Shown: one piece after another, positions 41,546 to 50,266 of the stretch
Numbering within the stretch: position 1 is the stretch's first letter
Layout: each line of letters starts with the position of its first letter
Assembly (NCBI RefSeq): GCF_965229315.1
Contig: NZ_CBDDJA010000001.1
Location: 372,001 to 436,000 of the forward strand
DNA length: 64,000 nucleotides
Direction of reading: 5' to 3'
Origin: Pelomonas sp965229315
GTDB taxonomy: Bacteria > Pseudomonadota > Gammaproteobacteria > Burkholderiales > Burkholderiaceae_C
Position numbers and translations under genes: made by a program
The notes under the pieces: model-generated
The model's database searches: none
Seen by the model: only the letters and a program-made list of their open reading frames with translations
Told to the model about the DNA's origin: nothing

Positions 41546-42420
41546 GCCCGCACTTCCCCCACACCGAGACGCCCAGCGCCGCCCTGTCGGGTGTCAGCCT
41601 GGCCTACCCGCACGGCCCCGATGTGCTGCGCCAGCTCGACTGGAAGCTGCTGCCCGGCCAGGTCGTCGGCCTGCTGGGCCGCAACGGCGCCGGCAAGACC
41701 ACGCTGCTGGAGACGCTGCTGGGCCTGCGCGAGCCGCAGGCGGGCCAGGTGCAGCTCTTCGGCCAGGATGCCGCACGGCTGGATGACGCGACGCGCGCCC
41801 GCATCGGCTACGTGCCGCAGGCCAACGACCTGTTCGAGAGCTTCACGCCCGCGCAGCTGCTGGCCTATTTCCGCAGCTTCTACCCACGCTGGAACGAAGC
41901 GCGCGTGGAGGGGCTGATGTCGCGCTGGGACATTGCCCGCGACAAGCCCATCCGCAAGCTCTCCGGCGGCCAGAAGCAGCGCCTGTCCATCATCCGCGCA
42001 CTGGCCCACGAGCCCGACCTGCTGGTGCTGGACGAACCCGTCGCCAGCCTGGACCCGGTCGGCCGGCGCGACTTCCTGCGCGAGCTGGTGGAGCAGGTGC
42101 TGGACCGCGGCACGACGGTGGTGTTCTCCACGCACATCCTGTCGGACCTGGAGCGCGTGGCGTTCAACCTCGCCTTCCTCAGCGAAGGCCGCATCGCGCT
42201 GCAGGCACCGCTGGACGAACTGCTGGAGCAGGTGCGCGCGTTCACCGGCAGCGTCACCGAGCTGGCCGGGCTGTTCGCGCGGCTGGGCGCGCAGCCGCTC
42301 AAGCGCACGCCGCTGGACGCCGGCCGCGAGCGCGTGCTGGCCCGCCTGCCCGCCGGCGTGGCCGCGCCGCAGGACGCGCAGGCTGTGAACCTGGAAGACC
42401 TGTTCGCGGAGCTGACCTGA
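41542..42420 (+). CDS. ABC transporter ATPase (YtrB-like)
   Basis: 292 residues, single ATPase domain: Walker A GRNGAGKTT near residue 50, signature LSGGQKQR, Walker B LLVLDEP and the H-loop VVFSTHILSDLERV. The last ~70 residues form a C-terminal extension found in ATPases of regulator-linked exporters. It is coupled to the GntR gene by ATGA and to the next membrane protein gene by TGATG. Role: energising an exporter or envelope-protection transporter of unknown substrate. Confidence 0.9.
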   Translation: MSPHFPHTETPSAALSGVSLAYPHGPDVLRQLDWKLLPGQVVGLLGRNGAGKTTLLETLLGLREPQAGQVQLFGQDAARLDDATRARIGYVPQANDLFESFTPAQLLAYFRSFYPRWNEARVEGLMSRWDIARDKPIRKLSGGQKQRLSIIRALAHEPDLLVLDEPVASLDPVGRRDFLRELVEQVLDRGTTVVFSTHILSDLERVAFNLAFLSEGRIALQAPLDELLEQVRAFTGSVTELAGLFARLGAQPLKRTPLDAGRERVLARLPAGVAAPQDAQAVNLEDLFAELT

Positions 42421-43871
42421 TGAACGCCGCCACGTCCGGCCAGATGCTGCTGGCGTTCTGGCGCCAGCGCGACCGCGAGCACCCCTGGGGCCGGCGCTGC
42501 CTGATCGCGCTGGCGCTCGCCGGCCTGGGCCTGAGCCTGTACTTCACCCCTGGCGCGCGGCCGGCCTTGCTGGCCGGCGCGGCCGTGCTGGTGCTGGCGT
42601 CGCTGTGGACGGCCATCGCCGGCAGCCTGCTGCTGCAGAACCATCCGCATGTCGCGCGCTTCGTGCCCGGCCATGTGCGCCAGATGCGCGAACTCGCGCT
42701 GGCCAGCTGGGCCGTGTTGTCCCTGGCCTGCGCGGGCCTGCTGTGGCAGTTCGTCCCGCTGATGCCGTCGCCCCAGGCCCTGCTGCTGCTGAGCGCCGCG
42801 TCCCTGGCCTTCATGGCGTGGGCGGCGCGCGCCTGGACGCTGTGGCTGATCGTTTCCTTCGCGCCGGTGATCGTCTTCGGCACCGGCCTGGGCCGTCGCC
42901 TGGCGCCGCTGTGGACGGCCGCGCGCGACCTGTGGGCGGCCCAGACGCTGCCCGTCCTCGCGTTGGGCCTGCTGGCGCTGGCCTGGTCCATCGCGCGCCT
43001 GTTCGGCAACGGCGACGCCGCGCACCGCGTCGTGTACGAGCGCTGCGCCCGCATGCGCCGCGCGTCCAACGAGGCCATGACCGGCAAGCAGTCCGGCGCG
43101 GGCGCCTTCGGCCGGCCGGGCACCTGGCTGGCGCGGCCATTCGAGGCCGCCGCCGCCGCGTGGCTGCGCCATGTGCTGGCGCACGCCGCGCCGGGCACCC
43201 GCAGCGTGCTCAGCCGCGCCGAGATCGTGCTGCACGGCCAGCAGCACTGGGTGCGCCAGACGCTGGGCGCGCTGACGGCACTGGCGCTGGCGGCGGCGGG
43301 CTTCGTTATCGCCCTGGCGATCGTCGGCCCGGGCCTGCAGGACCACTGGACCCGCGGCGCCTACGGCATGGCCATCGGCCTGGCCAGCATGGGCTTCAAT
43401 CCCAGCTTCGCGCTGCCCAACATGCTGTGGCACAGCCGCCGCGAGCAGGCGCTGCTGCGGCTGCTGCCCGGCATGCCGCAAGGCCAGGCCCTGAACCGTG
43501 CGGTCGCGGGGCTGCAGCTGCGCCATGCCCTCATCGACTGGGCGGTGACGACTGCCGCGCTCGGCCTGCTGGCCTGGGCCGCAGGCGACCTCGCGCTGCT
43601 GTGCCTGGCCTTCGGCGCGCTGCCGCTGAGCACCGGCTGGCTGCTGCGCCGCCCGGCGCTGATGAAGGCGCCCACGTCATGGACCGCCGTGGTGCCGGTG
43701 TTCGCCTTCCTGCTGATGGCCGGCGGCCTGTACGTGCTGCACCAGAAGCTGGGCACGCCGCTGGTCGTGCTGGCCGGCGCCAGCCTCGCCCTGAGCGCGG
43801 CGCTGGGCGTGTGGCGCTGGCGCGTGCTGATGGCCGCACCGGTGGCGCTGCCGACGGGACGCCTGGCCTGA
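42420..43871 (+). CDS. ABC transporter membrane subunit of the GntR operon
   Basis: 483 residues with about ten to twelve hydrophobic segments arranged in two blocks separated by a cytoplasmic stretch (about residues 195-270, VVYERCARMRRASNEAMTG region). It shares one base with the stop of the ATPase gene, so the two are one unit. No specific family motif was recognised; assignment as permease rests on topology and context. It is larger than YtrC/YtrD of Bacillus, which may mean that two permease halves are fused in one chain. Confidence 0.75.
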   Translation: MNAATSGQMLLAFWRQRDREHPWGRRCLIALALAGLGLSLYFTPGARPALLAGAAVLVLASLWTAIAGSLLLQNHPHVARFVPGHVRQMRELALASWAVLSLACAGLLWQFVPLMPSPQALLLLSAASLAFMAWAARAWTLWLIVSFAPVIVFGTGLGRRLAPLWTAARDLWAAQTLPVLALGLLALAWSIARLFGNGDAAHRVVYERCARMRRASNEAMTGKQSGAGAFGRPGTWLARPFEAAAAAWLRHVLAHAAPGTRSVLSRAEIVLHGQQHWVRQTLGALTALALAAAGFVIALAIVGPGLQDHWTRGAYGMAIGLASMGFNPSFALPNMLWHSRREQALLRLLPGMPQGQALNRAVAGLQLRHALIDWAVTTAALGLLAWAAGDLALLCLAFGALPLSTGWLLRRPALMKAPTSWTAVVPVFAFLLMAGGLYVLHQKLGTPLVVLAGASLALSAALGVWRWRVLMAAPVALPTGRLA

Positions 43872-43979
43872 CGGGCCCGGCAGCGTCAAGGCCATCGCCG
43901 GGCTCGCAACACGGCGCGGTGGCTATTCGGCGCGCCATCGGCGATGCTGGCACCCTTGCCCATGCCTGCACCGCTGCCG

Positions 43980-45881
43980 ATGACCCCACACGCGCCCGAC
44001 CAGCCCGCCACCCCCACCCGCCATGGCCTGGCCGGGCTGACGCTGGGCGCCATCGGCGTCGTCTACGGCGACATCGGCACCAGCCCGCTGTACACGGTCA
44101 AGGAGATCTTCACGCCGGCCACCGGCGTGCCGCTGACGGCCGATGCGCTGATCGGCGCGATCTCGGCCATCGTCTGGGCGCTGATGCTGGTGGTCACGCT
44201 GAAGTACGTCGTGCTCATCCTGCGCGCCGACAACCGCGGCGAGGGCGGCGGCCTGGCCCTCACGGCGCTGGCCACGCAGGCCGTGAAGCAACGGCCGGGG
44301 CTGCGGCGCTTCCTGCTGCTGATGGGCGTGTTCGGCGCGACGCTGTTCTACGGCGACAGCGTCATCACGCCGGCCGTCTCCGTCATGGGCGCCATCGAGG
44401 GGCTGGAGATCGTCAGCCCGCAGCTCGAACGCTATGTGCTGCCGCTGTCCATCGTCGTGATCGTGCTGCTCTTCATCGTGCAGAAGCACGGTACCCACGT
44501 CGTGGGCCGCGTGTTCGGGCCGGTCATCCTGTTGTGGTTCCTGGTGCTGGCCGTCACCGGCGTGATGCAGATCGCGCAGCAGCCGGCCATCCTGGCCGCG
44601 CTGAACCCGCTGCGCGCCATCGAGTTCCTGTCCGGCCGCGGCTGGCAGGTCTTCGCCGTCGTCGGCGCCATCGTGCTGGCGCTGACCGGCGCCGAGGCGC
44701 TGTACGCCGACATGGGGCACTTCGGCGCCCGGCCCATCCGCCTCGCCTGGACGGGCGTCGTCTTCCCGGCGCTGGCGCTGAACTACCTGGGCCAGGGCGC
44801 GCTGCTGATCGGCGACCCCGCCGCCATCGACAACCCCTTCTACCGCCTCTTCCCCGCCGCGCTGGTGCTGCCCGCCGTCGTGCTGGCCGCCATGGCCGCG
44901 GTCATCGCCTCGCAGGCGGTCATCTCGGGTGCCTACTCGATGACCAAGCAGGCCATCCAGCTGGGCTTCCTGCCGCGCATGCAGGTGCGCAACACGTCGG
45001 CGTCCGAGGCCGGGCAGATCTACATCGCCGGCGTGAACTGGGCGCTGCTCGCCGGCGTGCTGGGCGCGGTGCTGCTGTTCCGCAGCTCGTCGGCGCTGGC
45101 CGGTGCCTACGGCATCGCCGTCACGCTGACGATGATGATCACGACGGTGCTGACCTTCTTCGTCATCCGCAACGGCTGGCGGCTGCCCGCGCCGCTGGCC
45201 TGGGGCGCGACGCTGTTCTTCCTGGCGCTGGATGCGCTGCTGGTGGCCGGCTGCGCGATCAAGATCGTCGATGGCGGCTGGTTCCCGCTGGTGCTGGGCG
45301 GCCTGCTGTTCGTGCTGATGAGCACCTGGGCGCGTGGCCGCAAGGCGCTGCAGCAGCACCTGGCCGCGGAAGGCCTGGAGCTGCTGCCGTTCGTCGAGTC
45401 GCTGCACGCCTTCGGCGATGCCGAGCGTCCGCGCGTGGCGCGCACGGCCATCTACCCCGTGGCCAACGCCGGTCTCGTGCCGCCCGCGCTGCTGCACAAC
45501 CTCAAGCACTACCAGGTGCTGCACGAGCGCAACGTCGTGCTGACGGTGAGCTTCTGCGAGCGGCCCTACGTGCCCGAACAGGAGCGCCTGGCGCTGGAAG
45601 TGCTGGCACCGGGCTTCTGGCGGCTGACGCTGACCTACGGCTTCATGGACCAGCCCGACGTGCCCGCCGCGCTGGCGCTGTGCGGGCCCCGCGGCCTGCA
45701 CACCGAGCCGGCCGAGACCAGCTACTTCCTCAGCCGCGAGACGCTGGTGCCGCGCGCCGGCATGACGCACTGGCGCGAGGCGCTGTTCGCGGCGATGAGC
45801 CGCAACGCCGGCAGCGTGGCGGACTACTTCCGCCTGCCCGGCAATGCGGTCGTGGAGCTGGGCACCAAGGTCCAGCTGTAG
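43980..45881 (+). CDS. kup: Potassium uptake protein Kup
   Basis: 633 residues from the ATG at 43980; an in-frame ATG at 43944 would add 12 residues. The hallmark GAIGVVYGDIGTSPLYTVKE opens the first of about twelve membrane segments, followed by DNRGEGGGLALTAL and FYGDSVITPAVSV. A ~200-residue cytoplasmic C-terminal domain follows. Kup is a proton-coupled, low-affinity K+ (and Cs+) importer. It lies 4.4 kb before a KdpD-like kinase gene but without any kdpFABC genes. Its end is ten bases from the stop of the converging SRPBCC gene. Confidence 0.93.
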   Translation: MTPHAPDQPATPTRHGLAGLTLGAIGVVYGDIGTSPLYTVKEIFTPATGVPLTADALIGAISAIVWALMLVVTLKYVVLILRADNRGEGGGLALTALATQAVKQRPGLRRFLLLMGVFGATLFYGDSVITPAVSVMGAIEGLEIVSPQLERYVLPLSIVVIVLLFIVQKHGTHVVGRVFGPVILLWFLVLAVTGVMQIAQQPAILAALNPLRAIEFLSGRGWQVFAVVGAIVLALTGAEALYADMGHFGARPIRLAWTGVVFPALALNYLGQGALLIGDPAAIDNPFYRLFPAALVLPAVVLAAMAAVIASQAVISGAYSMTKQAIQLGFLPRMQVRNTSASEAGQIYIAGVNWALLAGVLGAVLLFRSSSALAGAYGIAVTLTMMITTVLTFFVIRNGWRLPAPLAWGATLFFLALDALLVAGCAIKIVDGGWFPLVLGGLLFVLMSTWARGRKALQQHLAAEGLELLPFVESLHAFGDAERPRVARTAIYPVANAGLVPPALLHNLKHYQVLHERNVVLTVSFCERPYVPEQERLALEVLAPGFWRLTLTYGFMDQPDVPAALALCGPRGLHTEPAETSYFLSRETLVPRAGMTHWREALFAAMSRNAGSVADYFRLPGNAVVELGTKVQL

Positions 45882-45891
45882 GCGGGCCGGG

Positions 45892-46335
45892 TCACTGCGG
45901 GATCTCGGGTTCGGCCAGCTGCGCCAGCAGCATCAGCGACTCCTGCCAGCCCATGGTGCAGGCCTGCACGGGGATGACGGCCGGGATGCCTTCCTGCGTG
46001 ATGCGCAGCTCGGTGCCGCAGAACACGGCCTTCAGCTCGACGGTGGTGGTCATCTCGCCCGGCAGTTTGGGGTCGTCGAACGCGGCGGTGTAGCGCAGCT
46101 TCTGGCCCGGCACCAGCTCCAGGTAGCGCCCGCCGAAGCTGTGGCCGTTGCCGGTGGTCAGGTTGGTGAACGACATCTTGTAGCCGCCGCCGACCTTGAC
46201 GTCCGCCTCGTGCACGGTGCCGTAGAAGCCATGCGGCGGCAGCCACTTGGCGAAGGCGGCGGGCGTCGTGAAGGCGCGGTAGATGCGGTCGGGCGGGCAG
46301 CGCAGCACGCGATGCAGCGTGACGGTGTGGGTCAT
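45892..46335 (-). CDS. SRPBCC-family protein (AHSA1-like)
   Basis: 147 residues. The pattern VLRCPPDRIYRAFTTPAAFAKWLPPHGF, with GGGYKMSF and GRYLELVPGQKLRY, is that of the START-like AHSA1 group (20-residue excerpt: LRCPPDRIYRAFTTPAAFAK). These small cytoplasmic proteins have a hydrophobic pocket of unknown ligand and are common next to stress or ArsR-type regulators; none is present here. It converges on kup. The flavin reductase gene lies 106 bases upstream on the same strand, with an inverted repeat in between. Confidence 0.87.
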   Translation of the reverse strand: MTHTVTLHRVLRCPPDRIYRAFTTPAAFAKWLPPHGFYGTVHEADVKVGGGYKMSFTNLTTGNGHSFGGRYLELVPGQKLRYTAAFDDPKLPGEMTTTVELKAVFCGTELRITQEGIPAVIPVQACTMGWQESLMLLAQLAEPEIPQ

Positions 46336-46353
46336 GGTGGTGTCCTGGGTGGT

Positions 46354-46372
46354 GCAGAGGATGACCCTCTGC
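46354..46372. repeat. Short inverted repeat upstream of the SRPBCC gene
   Basis: Arms GCAGAGG (46354-46360) and CCTCTGC (46366-46372) with a five-base centre lie 19 bases upstream of the SRPBCC start. It could be an operator for that gene or the stem ending the flavin reductase transcript; no T tract follows. Confidence 0.35.
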
Positions 46373-46441
46373 CATGACGACGAACGGCGTTCGCCCGGAT
46401 CGACAGCGCCGGCCCGGGCGCTGCCCGGACACGGCCCGGCT

Positions 46442-46918
46442 TCACAGCGGCAGCTCGGTGAAATACCTGCCGCCGTGGAAGATCAGCGGCTGCGCGCCCG
46501 CGCGCGCGGTGCAGCGCTCCACCTCGCCGACGAAGATGACGTGGTCGCCCTCTTCGTACTGGCTGCGGTTGGCGCATTCGAAGCTGGCCACGGCCCCGTC
46601 CAGCACCGGCGCACCGCCCGCGCCCTCGCGCCAGGGCACGCCGGCGAAGCGGTCGATGTCGCGCGTGGCGAAACGCTGGGCCAGCAGCACCTGGTCGGCC
46701 GCGAGGATGTTGACCGCGTAATGCGTGCCGCGCGCGAACACCGGCATGGAGCCGGCGCGGCGCGCGAGGCTCCACAGCACCAGCGGCGGGTCCAGCGACA
46801 CCGAGTTGAAGGAATTGGCCGTCAGCCCGACGAGGCTGCCGTCGGCGTCGCGCACGGTGATGATGGTCACGCCGGTGGCGAACATGCCAAGGGCGGCGCG
46901 GAATTGCTGGCTGTCCAT
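46442..46918 (-). CDS. Flavin reductase-like FMN-binding protein
   Basis: 158 residues covering the whole flavin reductase-like domain: MDSQQFRAALGMFATGVTII, then GLTANSFNSVSLDPPLVLWSL and the HVIFVGEV strand near the end. Such proteins reduce FMN or FAD with NAD(P)H and often supply a two-component monooxygenase. No monooxygenase gene is adjacent. No signal peptide. It is divergent from the M48 peptidase gene (42 bases apart). Confidence 0.9.
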   Translation of the reverse strand: MDSQQFRAALGMFATGVTIITVRDADGSLVGLTANSFNSVSLDPPLVLWSLARRAGSMPVFARGTHYAVNILAADQVLLAQRFATRDIDRFAGVPWREGAGGAPVLDGAVASFECANRSQYEEGDHVIFVGEVERCTARAGAQPLIFHGGRYFTELPL

Positions 46919-46960
46919 GGCGAGCGATTGTCACCACTCCCGGCACCGCACAATGACGGC

Positions 46961-47944
46961 ATGGATGCCGACGACTTCATCGTTCACAGCGACCTGCGCT
47001 TCACCCACCCGCCCACGCGCCGGTTCGGCGACTGCGCCGATTGCGCCGCCGGCCGCTGCGCCCCGCCGCGCCAGCGCGGCCGGCGCCTGTTCACCGGCCT
47101 GCTGGGCGCGGGGGGCGCCGCCGCCTTCCTGCCCGCCTGGGCGCGCGAGGGCGTGGATGTCGGCCCCAAGAGCAAGTTCGCCGGCCTCGTGTCCGCGGAG
47201 CAGCTGGAACAGGCCGGCGGCCAGCAGTACGCGCAGATGATGGCCCAGGCCGGCCAGCAGCGCGCGCTCGCGCCGGCCGAGCAGCCGCAGCTGCAGCGGC
47301 TGCGCTACATCGCCCAGCGCATCATCCCGTTCAGCTATGAATGGAACGACCGCGCGCGGCAATGGAAGTGGGAGGTCAACCTGCTCGGCAGCCCGGAGCT
47401 GAACGCCTTCTGCATGCCGGGCGGCAAGATCGCCTTCTTCTACGGCATCCTCGAAAAGCTCAAGCTCGAGGACGACGAGGTGGCGGCCATCATGGGCCAC
47501 GAGGTGGCGCACGCGCTGCGCGAGCACGCCCGCGAGCGCGTCGGCAAATCGGCCGTCACGAACGGCATCGTCGAGCTGGGATCGGCGCTGTTCGGCCTGG
47601 GCAACCTGGGCCGCGGCCTGGCCAACATGGGCGCGCAACTGGCGAGCCTGCGCTTCAGCCGCGACGACGAAACCGAGGCCGACCTCGTGGGCATTGAGCT
47701 CTCAGCCCGCGCCGGCTACGACCCGGCCGCCGCCGTGCGGCTGTGGGAAAAGATGATGACCGCGAACAAGGGCGCGCCGCCGCCGTGGCTGTCCACCCAC
47801 CCGGCCAGCACGACGCGCATCCGCGACATCCAGGCCAACCTGCCCAAGGTGGCCGGCCTCTACGCCCGCGCGCGCAAGCCAGACCAGCGCTTCCCGACGG
47901 CGCCGCCGCTCAAGACCGCGCCCAGGCCGCCGTCCGGCGGCTGA
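46961..47944 (+). CDS. M48-family metallopeptidase
   Basis: 327 residues from the ATG at 46961. The zinc motif HEVAH lies at 180-184 (MGHEVAHALREHARER), with the third ligand in DDETEADLVG. The N-terminus is unusual: a 35-residue polar part with three cysteines (DCADCAAGRC, residues 24-33) precedes a twin-arginine-like RGRRLFTGLLGAGG signal at about 39-52. Export by Tat to the periplasm, where BepA/LoiP-like proteins act on outer-membrane proteins, is therefore likely. The converging Crp/Fnr gene ends 15 bases away. Confidence 0.88.
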   Translation: MDADDFIVHSDLRFTHPPTRRFGDCADCAAGRCAPPRQRGRRLFTGLLGAGGAAAFLPAWAREGVDVGPKSKFAGLVSAEQLEQAGGQQYAQMMAQAGQQRALAPAEQPQLQRLRYIAQRIIPFSYEWNDRARQWKWEVNLLGSPELNAFCMPGGKIAFFYGILEKLKLEDDEVAAIMGHEVAHALREHARERVGKSAVTNGIVELGSALFGLGNLGRGLANMGAQLASLRFSRDDETEADLVGIELSARAGYDPAAAVRLWEKMMTANKGAPPPWLSTHPASTTRIRDIQANLPKVAGLYARARKPDQRFPTAPPLKTAPRPPSGG

Positions 47945-47959
47945 CGCGGCACCGCCCCG

Positions 47960-48592
47960 TCACCAGCGGGCGGGCAGGCTCTTCATGCGCTGGTATTCAC
48001 CGGCGCCGACGCGTCGCAGGTAGCCGCCCAGCTCCAGGTCCTTGACCAGCTTGGACACCATTTCGCGCGAGCAGCCCAGCCGCCGGGCCATGCCCTGGTG
48101 GGTCAGCTCCAGGTGGCGGCCGTCGCCGGTCGATTCCTCCACGAGGTTCTTCAGCCGACCGTAGACGTCGTTCAGCGCCAGCTGCTTGGTGGACAGCGTG
48201 GCGGCGCGCGCGCGGCGGATCACCTTGGTCAGCAGCTCGAAGGCGAACTCCGGGTGCGCGCTGATGTGCGTCAGCAGGCTGGCGCGCGTGACCATGACGA
48301 GGCGGCTGCCCACCTCGGTGATGACGCTGGCCGAACGCGGGCCACCGTCCAGGCTCATCTCGCCGACGTACTCGCCGGGGCCGTAGACGCCGTAGGTGAT
48401 CTCGCGCCCCCGCACGTCGCTGCTGTAGGCCCGCAGCGAGCCGGACAGGATCAGGTAGATGTTGTCGCCGATCGAGCCTTCCTCGATCAGCACGACGCCA
48501 CGGCGGTAGCTGCGCACCATGCCGCGCGCGGCCAGCAGCCGCAGCGACGGCGGCAGCGCCATGAATTCGTTGTCGAGGGTATCGTCAGCCAT
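47960..48592 (-). CDS. Crp/Fnr-family transcriptional regulator
   Basis: 210 residues: an N-terminal cyclic-nucleotide-binding-type beta-barrel (~15-115; GDNIYLILSGSLRAYSSD, GEYVGEMSLDGGPRSASV) and a C-terminal winged helix (~150-205; LTHQGMARRLGCSREMVSKLVKDLELGGYL). The phosphate-binding region GEMSLDGGPRSA keeps an Arg-Ser pair like cyclic-nucleotide-binding members. No cysteine cluster for an iron-sulfur centre, so it is not an FNR-type oxygen sensor. Just upstream on the same strand lies a LuxR-type gene (42 bases). Confidence 0.9.
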   Translation of the reverse strand: MADDTLDNEFMALPPSLRLLAARGMVRSYRRGVVLIEEGSIGDNIYLILSGSLRAYSSDVRGREITYGVYGPGEYVGEMSLDGGPRSASVITEVGSRLVMVTRASLLTHISAHPEFAFELLTKVIRRARAATLSTKQLALNDVYGRLKNLVEESTGDGRHLELTHQGMARRLGCSREMVSKLVKDLELGGYLRRVGAGEYQRMKSLPARW

Positions 48593-48634
48593 CCGGACCG
48601 CGCCACGGGCATGAGGCCCGGAGCGCGCCGAATG

Positions 48635-49312
48635 TTAGTTCACCAGCTTGGCCGGCCGCAGCGACGACACGAGCGGCGGCAACAGCGCGAGCTGGCGCAT
48701 CAGCTCGCCGATGCTGTCGGCGCCGCTCTTGGCGCGGATGCTCTGGATCTGGCTGCGCACCGTCGAGATGGCCACGCCCTGGCGCTGCGCGACCTCGGCC
48801 GGCTTCACGCCGCTGGACAGCGCCTTCAACACCTCGGTCTCGGCCGGCGTGAGCTGGTAGCGCAACGCGAACCACTGCGCCGCCAGGTCGCCGCAGAGCT
48901 GGCGCCGCTCCAGGATCAGCAGCACGGCAGCCTGGCTGACGTCGCGGTTCAGCGGCACGACCACGACGTTGGCGCGGCCGCATTCGGAGCGGTCGTCACC
49001 CAGCCTCAGCAGGCAGCGCCGGCCACTCGCCTCGGCGCCTTCCAGCGCATCGGCCAGCGGCACCGCGTCGGTCAGCAAGCGGGCACGCAGGTGCTGGCCC
49101 ACGAGTTCCAGCGGATGGTTGTTGTCCAGCGACACGCGGGCCGCCAGATTGGTGTGCAGCACGCGGCCCGTGCCGTTGAGCATGACGACGCCGTGGTCCA
49201 GCTCCTCCAGCACCAGGCCCATCCACTGGCTGGACAACGAGGCGGCCGAGCGCCGCTCTCGGGGACGGCCGCCGGGGACTTGGCCAGGCTGAACGAACTC
49301 GGGCATCCACAT
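48635..49312 (-). CDS. LuxR-type regulator with PAS-like N-terminal domain
   Basis: 225 residues. The C-terminal helix-turn-helix (~165-215) has LTPAETEVLKALSSGVKPAEVAQRQG, the GerE/LuxR pattern (excerpt LTPAETEVLKALSSGVKPAE). Residues ~30-150 form a PAS-like domain (LEELDHGVVMLNGTGRVLHTN). No receiver or autoinducer-binding domain. GAGGAG eight bases before the ATG is a strong Shine-Dalgarno. This layout is frequent in Burkholderiales, often upstream of a Crp/Fnr gene as here; the two may be co-transcribed. Targets unknown. Confidence 0.87.
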   Translation of the reverse strand: MWMPEFVQPGQVPGGRPRERRSAASLSSQWMGLVLEELDHGVVMLNGTGRVLHTNLAARVSLDNNHPLELVGQHLRARLLTDAVPLADALEGAEASGRRCLLRLGDDRSECGRANVVVVPLNRDVSQAAVLLILERRQLCGDLAAQWFALRYQLTPAETEVLKALSSGVKPAEVAQRQGVAISTVRSQIQSIRAKSGADSIGELMRQLALLPPLVSSLRPAKLVN

Positions 49313-49429
49313 CGCAGCACTCCTCGGTCCACGGATTGCAGACCATCCTCAAAGCGTAGGAGAGCACGTCCAGGCCGGGGCGTAAATGTTGCGGGATGTG
49401 TTTGTGAAGGAATTACAGCGGCGTGTCAT

Positions 49430-50074
49430 TCACGCGCCATCTGCGACATAGGGATTGTGTCGACGCTCATGTCCGAGGGTGCTTTCCGGGCCGTGTCCGG
49501 GAATGAACACGGTGTCGTCGCCCATGGGCCACAGCCGCTCGCGGATGGCGGCGATCAGCTGCGCATGGTTGCCGCCCGGGAAATCGGTGCGGCCGATGCC
49601 GCCGGCAAACAGCACGTCGCCCACGAAGGCGCGCCGGGCCGTTGCCGAGTGGAAGACGACATGCCCCGGCGTGTGCCCGGGGCAGTGGCGCACCGTGAGC
49701 GTCTGCTGGCCGACCTGCACGGTGTCGCCGTCGGCCAGCCAGCGGTCGGGCTTGAAGCCCTCGGACGGCGGGAAACCGAACATGGCACTCTGCTGCGCCA
49801 TCCCGTCGATCCAGAACTGGTCGCCCGGATGCGGCCCGATGATGGGCAGCCCCTGCTCGCGCGCGAGCTGGCCGGCGCCGCCCGCATGGTCGATGTGGGC
49901 ATGCGTCAGCCAGATGGCCTGCAGGTTCAGCCCGCGCTCGCGCACGGCGGTGAGCAGCCGCGGCAATTCGCCACCGGGGTCGACGACCACCGCGTCATGC
50001 GTGACATCGCACCAGACGAGCGAGCAGTTCTGCTGGAAGGGGGTGACCGGGAGGGTGAGGTACTGCAGGGGCAT
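49430..50074 (-). CDS. MBL-fold metallohydrolase, GloB-like
   Basis: 214 residues. The metal motif THAHIDHAGG (near 58-67) is of the HxHxDH type, with later His (HCPGHTPGH) and Asp (FVGDVLF) ligands. Length and motif order fit the short glyoxalase II-like hydrolases (YcbL type), which hydrolyse thioesters such as S-lactoylglutathione. Cytoplasmic. It is divergent from the KdpD-like kinase gene across 192 bases in which I see no clear promoter or operator. Confidence 0.9.
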   Translation of the reverse strand: MPLQYLTLPVTPFQQNCSLVWCDVTHDAVVVDPGGELPRLLTAVRERGLNLQAIWLTHAHIDHAGGAGQLAREQGLPIIGPHPGDQFWIDGMAQQSAMFGFPPSEGFKPDRWLADGDTVQVGQQTLTVRHCPGHTPGHVVFHSATARRAFVGDVLFAGGIGRTDFPGGNHAQLIAAIRERLWPMGDDTVFIPGHGPESTLGHERRHNPYVADGA

Positions 50075-50266
50075 CGACGACAGGGATCAAAAAACAACGG
50101 GACGCCCCGCCAGGAGCGCACTGAAGTATGGACGCTGGCACTGACCTGGAGATCGCGCCCGGAACGAAGTGCGTCTGCCGTTAGAGTTCGCGCCGCTACA
50201 CGCCAACGCGCTCGCGAGGATCACAACATCGGGAGCGATTCCCCCATCCACTTGCCTTCGCGCTTC

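Noticed and set aside
48098..50266. In-frame N-terminal extension of the KdpD-like kinase
   Set aside because: The open frame crosses the Crp/Fnr, LuxR and MBL genes on the other strand; domain homology begins at the ATG at 50267.
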